From: CAZUHN01 sp964620535
Lineage (GTDB): Bacteria > UBA8248
Length of the DNA: 25,940 nucleotides
Assembly: GCA_964620535.1 (NCBI GenBank)
Contig: CAZUHN010000072.1
Location: 1 to 25,940, forward strand
Direction: 5' to 3'
The position numbers were made by a program, and so were the translations under genes. The notes below the pieces were generated by a model. It did not search any database and was not told the origin of the DNA. It saw nothing but the letters and a program-made list of their open reading frames with translations. Below are positions 6,454 through 12,851 of this stretch, piece after piece; the first letter of the stretch is position 1; each line of letters opens with the position of its first letter.

Positions 6454-7404
6454 ATGCCCCCGTCAAGCGTTCCCATCATCGATATCCACATGCACACCTT
6501 CACCATCGAGACCATCTACGGCTACGGCGAGGGGTACCTGGCCGCCGCCAATTTCTTCGGACAGGATCCCAAGAGCCCCTTTCACGTCTGGGTGCGGGAG
6601 GGGCGGGCCATTCCCATCGAGGAGACCTATGAGTTCATGAAGCGGGCGGGGGTGGTGCGTGCGGTCATCCAGAACGAGATTGCCTTCAGTAAATCCGGCT
6701 CCATGCTCCCGAACGACTTCCTGGCGGAGTACTGCCGGAAGTTCCCCGATTTTTTCATGGGATTCTGCGGGGTGGACCCCCGGACGCCGGAGGGTGCGCT
6801 CTACGAACTCCAGCGTTGCCACGACGAACTGGGACTGGTGGGGTTGAAGTTCCATCCCGCCTGGCTCTGCCTCTGGCCGAACGACAAGGAACTCATGTAC
6901 CCGATTTACGAAAAGCTCTGTGAGTTGGACATGGCGATCCTCTACCACATGGGCGCGACGCGGCTCGCCCACAGCCACATCAAGTACGCACAGCCCGTCA
7001 CGGTGGACGAGGTGGCCACCGATTTTCCCGGCCTCCGGATCGTCGTGGCCCACTGCGGCTGGCCCTGGACCCAGGAGGCGCTCGCCCTCCTCTGGCGGCA
7101 TGAGAACGTGGTGGTCGATTTTTCCGGGCGGATGCCCGAGTTCCTTTTCGGAAATGATCCCGCAATCATGCATTTCATGAACATCCTCGCGCCGGACAAG
7201 TTCGTCTTCGGAACGGACTACCCCGTTCTCGCGGCCGAAAACTGGCTCGAACAGTTCGACTCCATCCATGAGCGGGGATACGAATGGGCCGGAAAGCATT
7301 GCGACTGGAATGACGGCGTGTACGAGAAGTTTGTGTTTTACAACGCCTGCCGCTTTCTCAAGCTGGACCCCGAGGCTATCCTGAAAGGGGCGGGGAAGCC
7401 GTAA
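6454..7404 (+). CDS. Amidohydrolase family 2 (ACMSD-like) metal-dependent hydrolase/decarboxylase
   Basis: 316 aa; ATG 6454 follows GGAGGTG with good spacing. TIM-barrel metal ligands are visible in order: I-D-I-H12-M-H14, L-K-F-H134-P, L-Y-H165-M-G, V-A-H200-C-G-W-P and F-G-T-D255-Y-P. The pattern and length match the Amidohydro_2 group that includes 2-amino-3-carboxymuconate-semialdehyde decarboxylase, gamma-resorcylate decarboxylase and 2-pyrone-4,6-dicarboxylate hydrolase. The substrate is unknown. It is divergent from the hydantoinase operon (206-nt gap, probably with both promoters) and is followed by an MFS carrier that may import its substrate. Confidence 0.88.
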   Translation: MPPSSVPIIDIHMHTFTIETIYGYGEGYLAAANFFGQDPKSPFHVWVREGRAIPIEETYEFMKRAGVVRAVIQNEIAFSKSGSMLPNDFLAEYCRKFPDFFMGFCGVDPRTPEGALYELQRCHDELGLVGLKFHPAWLCLWPNDKELMYPIYEKLCELDMAILYHMGATRLAHSHIKYAQPVTVDEVATDFPGLRIVVAHCGWPWTQEALALLWRHENVVVDFSGRMPEFLFGNDPAIMHFMNILAPDKFVFGTDYPVLAAENWLEQFDSIHERGYEWAGKHCDWNDGVYEKFVFYNACRFLKLDPEAILKGAGKP

Positions 7405-7528
7405 GGACTTTCCGGGCCGGCAGTGACTCGCCCCCTCCTTCCTTGCCGGTCGGGTCCCCCCGCCCGTACTATGCCTCCTGGCGCTGTTGTGCCAAGCGCG
7501 GGACCGCACGGGGAGAAAGGGGACCCGG

Positions 7529-8773
7529 ATGGGGACAGGGGGTGAAAGCCGCTCCTTCTTTTTTGGCTGGTTTGTCGTTGCGGCCTCATGCCTTGTGTTC
7601 ATGTTCACCTTCGGGGCGGCCGTTTCCTTCGGCGTTTACCTGAAGCCGTTGGCCGGTGAATTCGGCTGGTCACGGGGCACCGTCTCGCTCGCCTATTCAA
7701 TTTTCATGTTGACGACGGGCCTTGCCTCCGCCATCTCGGGAAAGCTGCACGATAGCATCGGGGTCCGGCCGGTTCTCTTCCTGGCGGTGGTGGGGGGCGG
7801 GCTGGGGCTGATCCTGGTGAGCCGGACCAGCTCCTTGTGGCACCTCTATTTCAGCTTCGGAATCCTGGCCGGGGGGTTGGGCGCGGGCTTCTCCAATGTC
7901 CCGGTGGTGGCGACGGTAGGCCTTTGGTTCGATCGGAGGCGGGGGATCGCCACCGCGCTCTCCATGTCGGGAGCATCTATCGGCATCCTCCTCCTCCCAC
8001 CGGTGATCCGGACCTTAATCGATTCCGTCGGCTGGCGGGGGGCCTTCCTGATCCAGGGGATCGTCACGCTTGTTTTGTTGTTGGCGGCGGCTATGATCAT
8101 CCGGGCCCCGCGCGAGGGGGAAGCGGAGCCGCCCTCGCGGGAGGGAGGCGAAAAGCGCCGCTTCGATATCCCCGCCCTTCCACGCCCATCTACCATGTGG
8201 ACCATACGCTGCGCGACCATATTCTGTTGCATTTGCCATTCCATCCCGCTGGTTCACGTTGCGCCCTTCGCCTCGGATATCGGGATCTCCCCGATCGCCG
8301 CCGCCTCGGTGATGAGTGTCATGGGCTTGATGGCACTCATAGTGCGTCTCGGGATGGGCGCCCTGGTCGACCGGATCACCGCGAGGGTGACTTTGGTCAT
8401 CAGCGGCGTCTTCCAGACGTTTATGGTGCTCCTGCTAATCCGCGCGACGGCCCTAACAGATTTTTATGTCTTCGCCATGCTCTGGCCGCTGGGTTTCGGC
8501 GGGATCATGCTCATGTACCTGGTCTCCCTGCGCGAGCTGTACGGCACGGACAGGATCGGCGGTCGCGTCGGATCGGTGTTCGCTTTCGCGACGATAGGGA
8601 TGGCGGCCGGGGGCTACTTCGGTGGGCTCCTTTTCGACCTACTGGGGACCTACCGGCTCGTTTTCGTGGTGAGCTTCGGCGCCGGGCTTATCAACCTGGC
8701 CCTGACGAGCACCATCCTCTACACGACGTCCGGCGCGCGCTTCTTGCGCTTGGCGCAGCAGGACAACGCCTGA
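7529..8773 (+). CDS. MFS transporter, OFA/monocarboxylate type
   Basis: 414 aa from ATG 7529 (GGAGAAAGGGG upstream; an in-frame start at 7487 adds only a polar extension). The first helix F-F-F-G-W-F-V-V-A-A-S-C is the conserved start of the oxalate/formate-antiporter and monocarboxylate MFS group. It is followed by F-G-W-S-R-G-T-V-S-L-A-Y-S between TM1 and TM2, a signature of that group, and by a charged central loop (R-A-P-R-E-G-E...) near the middle. Twelve hydrophobic segments are distinguishable. It sits 124 nt after the amidohydrolase and probably moves a carboxylate through the inner membrane. Its stop is 11 nt from the convergent flavoprotein gene. Confidence 0.88.
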   Translation: MGTGGESRSFFFGWFVVAASCLVFMFTFGAAVSFGVYLKPLAGEFGWSRGTVSLAYSIFMLTTGLASAISGKLHDSIGVRPVLFLAVVGGGLGLILVSRTSSLWHLYFSFGILAGGLGAGFSNVPVVATVGLWFDRRRGIATALSMSGASIGILLLPPVIRTLIDSVGWRGAFLIQGIVTLVLLLAAAMIIRAPREGEAEPPSREGGEKRRFDIPALPRPSTMWTIRCATIFCCICHSIPLVHVAPFASDIGISPIAAASVMSVMGLMALIVRLGMGALVDRITARVTLVISGVFQTFMVLLLIRATALTDFYVFAMLWPLGFGGIMLMYLVSLRELYGTDRIGGRVGSVFAFATIGMAAGGYFGGLLFDLLGTYRLVFVVSFGAGLINLALTSTILYTTSGARFLRLAQQDNA

Positions 8774-8784
8774 ACCCCCCTCGT

Positions 8785-9234
8785 CTATTTCGAGCCCCCC
8801 CGGTAGTCCCAGGTGAGGACGTGGACGGGTTCGAGGCGCCACACCCGGCGCTTGCACTGGGTGAGGGTTTGGTAATAGGGATGCGCTTCGGTGCCGAAGT
8901 GGCGGTAGGTCCATGCGATATTGTACCGGCGAAGGAGATCGAGATCCTCGACAAATTCCGCCCGGCCCTGGATGAGGACGCCCCGGTATTCATCGAATTC
9001 CTCCCCTTCGTCTACGGTATAGGACATATTGGGATTGTTCATCATGTTTGTGATTTTTTTACGGGGGGATCGGGTGGAGAAATAGAGCATTCCCTCGAAG
9101 ATCACGTGCCACATGGGGATGACGTGGGGGAAGCCGTCCTCGCCGATGGTGCCCATGTGCCCGACCCGGTGCTTTCCGAGGAATAGATGTGTCTCCTCCT
9201 CGCTCCATGTATTGTAAATGCTTGGATCACTCAT
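8785..9234 (-). CDS. Pyridoxamine 5'-phosphate oxidase-family FMN/F420-binding protein
   Basis: 149 aa; ATG 9234 has GGAGA about 9 nt upstream. The N-terminal half reads E-E-E-T-H-L-F-L-G-K-H-R-V-G-H-M-G-T-I then D-G-F-P-H-V-I-P-M-W-H. This is the split-barrel start of PPOX-type flavoproteins, followed by F-S-T-R-S-P-R-K-K-I-T-N-M-M-N-N-P, the usual cofactor-phosphate-binding segment. Such proteins bind FMN, F420 or heme and carry out small-molecule redox reactions. The true substrate is unknown and pyridoxamine phosphate is unlikely, since the family is broad. It is a single gene convergent with the MFS carrier. Confidence 0.85.
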   Translation of the reverse strand: MSDPSIYNTWSEEETHLFLGKHRVGHMGTIGEDGFPHVIPMWHVIFEGMLYFSTRSPRKKITNMMNNPNMSYTVDEGEEFDEYRGVLIQGRAEFVEDLDLLRRYNIAWTYRHFGTEAHPYYQTLTQCKRRVWRLEPVHVLTWDYRGGSK

Positions 9235-9311
9235 GCCCCGGTCTCCATGTCTGAATATTTCGGATAGATGTTTCGTGGACTGCCATAGTAACGCTATGGG
9301 GCCGTAAGAAA

Positions 9312-9555
9312 GTGGATCAAGTCAAGGCGACGCGCTGGACCCTTGTGTGGATTACAATGGGCGCAGGCATCATTGCTTCCTCCCATATCGGCAGGCTGCC
9401 GCCGGTCCTTCCCGGAATTCGCGCGGATCTGGGCGCAGATCTTGTCACCGCCGGTTGAATTTGCTTTCATCATTTTCGCCACCCGTTTCGCCTTGGGCCT
9501 CGTAGCCGGGAACATGGCAGATAAGCAATATCGGCGCCTCGAAGCGGGAGGATAG
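9312..9555 (+). pseudogene. MFS transporter N-terminal remnant, frameshifted
   Basis: A frame from GTG 9312 reads T-L-V-W-I-T-M-G-A-G-I-I-A-S-S-H-I-G-R-L-P-P followed by V-L-P-G-I-R-A-D-L-G, which looks like the first helix and first loop of an MFS permease. It stops at TGA 9456. The +1 frame then gives F-A-F-I-I-F-A-T-R-F-A-L-G-L-V-A-G-N-M-A-D with K-Q-Y-R-R, resembling TM2 plus the G-x-x-A-D-R-x-x-x-R-R loop, and stops at TAG 9553-9555. Together they cover about 80 of the usual 400 residues, so this is a broken, truncated relic. The call depends on pattern only. Confidence 0.5.
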
Positions 9556-9608
9556 GCTCGGCCGGGCGGGGGAGGGTAGACCGGGAAAGGGAAAAGGGGA
9601 CGGGTGCC

Positions 9609-10073
9609 ATGGAGGTCTATCTCGTTCAGCACGGGGAGGCGAAGCGCGAGGAGGAGGACCCCGCGCGCGCTCTCACCGACCGCGGAAAAAGGGAGGCCGA
9701 AGGAGTGGCCCGGGCGGCGGGGCGGGCGGGGCTCGCTCTCGCCGAGATCCTTCACTCTGGCAAGCGCCGCGCCCAGGAGACTGCGGAGATCTTCGCGGTG
9801 CGCCTGAAGCCCTCCCGGGGCGTCCGGGAGGCGGCGGGCCTCGCCCCGATGGATGACCCCGCCGCGGCGGAGGGGCTCATCGAGGGGGCCGCCGGCCCCC
9901 TCATGCTCGTCGGCCATCTCCCCCACATGGGCCGCCTCGCCTCGTTACTCCTCGCCGCCGATCCCGGAAAAGAGATCATCGCCTTCCGGATGGGAGGGAT
10001 CGTGTGCCTCTCCCGCGAGGAGGGGGGCTGGCGCCTCCGCTGGATGCTCACCCCGGAGGTGGCGGCGGGCTAG
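9609..10073 (+). CDS. SixA-like phosphohistidine phosphatase (histidine phosphatase superfamily)
   Basis: 154 aa; ATG 9609 has AGGGGAC upstream. The phosphatase-superfamily core is Y-L-V-Q-H8-G-E-A, with the nucleophile His8. Downstream are L-T-D-R-G (22-26), H-S-G-K-R-R-A-Q-E-T-A (49-59) and the second histidine His103 in L-V-G-H-L-P-H. The usual R-H-G is Q-H-G here, a variant I know from the SixA-like subgroup, so it need not mean inactivity. SixA dephosphorylates phosphohistidine proteins such as HPt domains or PTS components. No phosphorelay gene is nearby; it appears to be monocistronic. Confidence 0.85.
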   Translation: MEVYLVQHGEAKREEEDPARALTDRGKREAEGVARAAGRAGLALAEILHSGKRRAQETAEIFAVRLKPSRGVREAAGLAPMDDPAAAEGLIEGAAGPLMLVGHLPHMGRLASLLLAADPGKEIIAFRMGGIVCLSREEGGWRLRWMLTPEVAAG

Positions 10074-10321
10074 CGTAGGCGGGACCCGCCCCGCAAGAAA
10101 TTTCCCCAAGCCAAATCCCAACAGGCAGCTTCGGTGTATTTTTCCGTATGCGGGCAACCGCGCAGGGCGGCCGCCGCTCGGTTCCCGATAATATCCACAA
10201 ATTGAAAAATTCCCTGGTTTGGTGAAGTGCGAGCGAGGCGATGTGTACACTCTTCCTGGCTCCGGCCGGCAGGAGGTGCGAAGCGTATTTGGGTGAGGGG
10301 GGGGAGTCGATCCTCGGCTTC

Positions 10322-10438
10322 TTACGGCTGAATCGTAACCTCCACGGTCGTTTCTTTCTCGCTTGAATCGGCCCGCGTAACGGTCGAGAAGGCGGTGCAT
10401 TTCCCGGAGAAGGATAGGGGGTGCGCCCACACCCGCAT
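10322..10438 (-). other. Short open frame, possibly a gene remnant
   Basis: 38 codons from ATG 10438: MRVWAHPLSFSGKCTAFSTV, ending in T-T-V-E-V-T-I-Q-P. The alternating pattern near the end looks like a beta strand of a real protein, but there is no ribosome binding site and no recognised family. It could be the C-terminal leftover of a lost gene. Confidence 0.2.
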
Positions 10439-10451
10439 TGCGATCCGGGGC

Positions 10452-10463
10452 TTCTGCTATTAT
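10452..10463 (+). promoter_or_regulatory. Candidate extended -10 promoter for the selenoprotein-MauE pair
   Basis: TGCTATTAT (10455-10463) is an extended -10-like element 43 nt before ATG 10507. A -35-like TTGCGA lies at 10438-10443, but the spacing (14 nt) is short. This is plausible for a promoter that relies on the extended -10, and weak on sequence alone. Confidence 0.3.
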
Positions 10464-10506
10464 GTTTCCGAATAGTGCGTCGCCGGGATAAATAGACGGA
10501 AGGGGA

Positions 10507-11157
10507 ATGTACTTGCCGAAGAAAAAAGCCCGCTCGAGGAAGCCATCGAAGACCTCCAAGAAGCAAACCCGCACGTCTTTCGTCCTTGCGGCGATGGTGG
10601 TGGGGGTTTTGGCCATCGGCGTGGGATTCATGATGTTCGGAGGGGGCAAGGTGGGCGAAATTCCTCCCGCGAAAACCTCCGACAGCAAGGTGGTGGTGAT
10701 CGAATTTTTTGATTATGGCTGACCGCACTGCAGGGATGCGCAGGTTGCGCTGAATCAGCTCAAAGAGGAATTCAAAAATCAAATCGAATTTTTTCACAAG
10801 GATTTTCCGCTTCGTGACCTCACGACCCTCGCGGCGGAGGCGGTGAGGTGCGCCGAAGGTTACGGCAAGGACGGGCACATGCGCCTGAGCATGTTCAGCG
10901 GCCAGAGCCGATGGGGATCCAGCTCATTCCCGCATGAAGTATGGGCGAAGTACGCCGCGTCGGCCGGTGTGGATGTGGACGAATGGCGCTCCTGCTTGAA
11001 CGCCCGAACCCACCGGGGCGCCGTCGAGGCCGACCGGAAACTCGGCGTGCGCATGGGCGTGGATGCCACGCCGACCATCTTCGTCGGAAATCGAAAGATC
11101 GTGGGCGCCGTTCCTTTCGAAAGACTGGCCGCGGTCGTTCGGGCCCAAATGAACTGA
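10507..11157 (+). CDS. Membrane-anchored DsbA-like thioredoxin-fold selenoprotein (UGA = Sec72, UPHC active site)
   Basis: Read through one in-frame TGA (10720-10722), the frame gives 216 aa. It has a Lys/Arg-rich N-terminus, one membrane segment (about 24-45) acting as signal anchor, then a DsbA-type thioredoxin domain. V-V-V-I-E-F-F-D-Y-G-[U72]-P-H-C75 is the first strand and active site. F-H-K-D-F-P-L, C-A-E-G-Y-G-K-D-G and the cis-proline loop A-T-P189-T-I-F-V-G all match the family. TGA replaces exactly the first Cys of CxxC, and no other stop or frameshift occurs before TGA/TAG-free codons run to the stop at 11155. A SECIS-like hairpin follows the TGA. DsbA-like proteins oxidise, reduce or isomerise periplasmic disulfides. 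Ribosome binding site GGAAGGGG is close to ATG 10507; TTG 10513 is an alternative start. The alternative reading is a nonsense mutation or sequencing error (TGC to TGA). Confidence 0.8.
10720..10760 (+). promoter_or_regulatory. Candidate bacterial SECIS element after the Sec UGA
   Basis: After TGA 10720-10722, GCGC at 10738-10741 pairs with GCGC at 10747-10750 around loop AGGUU. A U (10737) lies just below the stem, and a distal CUG (10728-10730) can pair with CAG (10756-10758). E. coli fdhF SECIS has an AGGUCU apical loop on a short GC stem with a bulged U below it, beginning 17 nt after UGA; here AGGUU begins 19 nt after UGA. The lower stem is poor, so the structure is suggestive, not proven. 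Confidence 0.6.
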
Positions 11158-11188
11158 TGGAAATAGCGGGTTCCTAGGGGCGTAGGGA

Positions 11189-11674
11189 GTGCACATTTTC
11201 TCTCTGTGGCGTCATTCCCGGGCCGTCCTGGTTTCCCGGATCTGCCTCGGTGGTTTCTTTGCCGTCGCGGGGGCGGCCAAGCTGGGCCAGCCGGCCGCGC
11301 TGTTCGCCAATCAGATCAAAGCCTATGGCATCGTCCCGGAGGGTTGGGAGCTGCCGATGGCCTATTCTCTCCCCTGGCTTGAGCTTTTTTCCGGCGCCTT
11401 CCTGCTTGTGGGTTTTTTTTCGACGTGGGCGGCCGTATTGATCGAAGCCCAGCTCGTCGTTTTCTCAGCAGCCATTTCGGCCGCGATTTTGTTGGGAAGG
11501 GCGCCGGAAGATTGCGGCTGTCTGCCCGGCGTCAGTGAAACCCCGGCCCAGGCCCTCATCCGGGACGCCATCATGATCGCTTGGTTGGCCGTTTCGATCC
11601 GTGGAATGCCCGGAAGCCTCTCCGTCGATGGATGGCTCGATTCAGACACCGAGGACATGGAATCCCCTGCCTGA
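11189..11674 (+). CDS. MauE/DoxX-type inner-membrane redox protein
   Basis: 161 aa from GTG 11189, with AGGGG 8 nt upstream. Four hydrophobic segments are visible (about 12-30, 57-78, 81-103, 121-137). Family marks are G-G-F-F-A-V-A-G-A-A-K-L in TM1, P-W-L-E-L-F-S-G in TM2, and the motif E-D-C109-G-C111-L-P-G followed by L-I-R125-D126, as in MauE-type proteins of the DoxX superfamily. MauE is needed together with a thioredoxin-like protein to form disulfides in methylamine dehydrogenase. No methylamine dehydrogenase genes are present. It starts 31 nt after the selenoprotein gene, so I infer that it exchanges electrons between that protein's active site and the membrane, comparable to DsbB or VKOR. 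Confidence 0.8.
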   Translation: MHIFSLWRHSRAVLVSRICLGGFFAVAGAAKLGQPAALFANQIKAYGIVPEGWELPMAYSLPWLELFSGAFLLVGFFSTWAAVLIEAQLVVFSAAISAAILLGRAPEDCGCLPGVSETPAQALIRDAIMIAWLAVSIRGMPGSLSVDGWLDSDTEDMESPA

Positions 11675-12125
11675 TGCGGTTCTCGACTCCTGCGGGAAAG
11701 GAAAGTCAGGGATCGAGTTAAAAAGAACAATCAGATGCTGGGGGGATTAAAGGGGCGTTTTCCGCCTCCCAAATTGCGTTTTAATCCAGGACCAATCTTC
11801 CCGTTGGCGTCTAGTTGGATAAGTTGTATACTTCATTTTGTCTCCGAATTGGAAAAGTTCATATTGACCCCGATTTGCTTTTCGAGGGGGAGGTTGCCTC
11901 TAAGTCTCCGGAGGGGATGAGCCTCGCTCACATCCATCGGAAGTCTTTGCTCGTTTTTGTTTTGCCCATCTTATGAGCAGGTTCACGAGGTGTAGGGGGG
12001 GTGACCGAGTTGCTATTCAATATTATTGACGTTCGCATATTATACTCTCTTATGGAACGCGTGTGATTTCACGCGACGCTTGTGAATCTACTGTTTACCC
12101 GGCTTGCTATCTGAGAGAGAACAAT
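11675..12125. other. 451-nt intergenic region, lower GC
   Basis: There is no supported gene. The only open frame of note (ATG 11735, 61 codons) has no ribosome binding site or family pattern. The part around 12010-12055 is AT-rich with TTGACG and TATACT hexamers at non-standard spacing, so a promoter for the downstream cluster may lie here but cannot be fixed. Confidence 0.4.
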
Positions 12126-12775
12126 ATGACGGCCCGTGAATGGGAGGCGGCGATTTCCGAAGAGTGAGAGGCGGATCTTCGATCTCTCGGGCTACGGCGC
12201 GCGGAAGGGTTTTGGAAATCGTCCCGCCTTGCAGGTGGTGGATGTAACGTACGGTGCGGTAGGCGACCGCCGCGAATCGATGGAAAGTTCCATACGCCGG
12301 TGGCGCAACAGCTGCGGCGAAGTTGGCTGGCAGGCCGTGGGCGCCATCGCCTCAGTTCACGTCTCCGGTCGAGCGTGGCCGCTGGCGGGACAAGAACCGG
12401 CGTGCCAATAAGAGGGAGCGCTCGGACGAGCTGGGGGTGGAGGCCTCGGATGTCGTACGGGAGATAGCGCCCCTGCCGGGAGACACCGTAATCGCCAAGC
12501 GGAAGGTGAGCCCTTTTTTCGGGACGCCTCTCGTTTCGCATCTGACTTACCTGCGGGTGGACACTGTGCTCGTCTGCGGGATGGCTGCGGGCGGCTGCGT
12601 ACATGCCGCGGTGGTGGGTGCCTTCTCTTACGACTTTCGCATGGCGGTGGTGGAAGAGGCCACCTTCGACCGGGGAGAGCCGTGCCATCGGGTGAATCTT
12701 TTCGAGATGGACATGAAGTACGCTGACGTCGTCAACCTGCAGAAGGCGACGCAGTATTTGCGCGAATGCGAGTAA
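12126..12775 (+). pseudogene. Isochorismatase/cysteine-hydrolase family gene, twice frameshifted
   Basis: Three frames are needed. MTAREWEAAISEE starts at ATG 12126 and stops at 12165. The next frame gives R-R-I-F-D-L-S-G-Y-G-A-R-K-G-F-G-N-R-P-A-L followed by V-V-D-V-T-Y-G and W-R-N-S-C-G-E, up to about 12360. The third gives G-R-W-R-D-K-N-R-R-A through Y-A-D-V-V-N-L to TAA 12775. About 25 residues expected between the second and third parts are missing, so a deletion accompanied the shift. The catalytic Asp (VVDV), Lys (A-K-R-K-V-S) and Cys (A-A-G-G-C-V-H) are each still present in the pieces. Relatives hydrolyse amides such as N-carbamoylsarcosine. It lies at the head of the ABC-ThDP cluster and may once have belonged to the same pathway. 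Confidence 0.75.
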
Positions 12776-12851
12776 GGGGAGGTTGCCTTGTCGCCGATTG
12801 AGGAAGAGAAACTGGCCTGATGGAGCTTTTTTTCGAAAAGGGGGACAAATT

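Larger units (their letters stand above)
10074..10506. other. 433-nt gap before the putative selenoprotein gene
   Basis: There is no convincing gene here. The minus strand has a 38-codon frame (10322-10438, see its entry) and the plus strand an equally short one from ATG 10240 (MCTLFLAPAGRRCEAYLGEG). A promoter-like sequence sits near 10455. The left part has mixed composition, and no RNA gene or repeat is evident. Confidence 0.4.

Noticed and set aside
11735..11920. 61-codon plus-strand frame
   Set aside because: No ribosome binding site, proline-rich unstructured translation, no family; probably chance.
12010..12060. TTGACG...TATACT as a sigma-70 promoter
   Set aside because: The spacer is only 9 nt, too short for a standard promoter; kept as a remark on the intergenic region.
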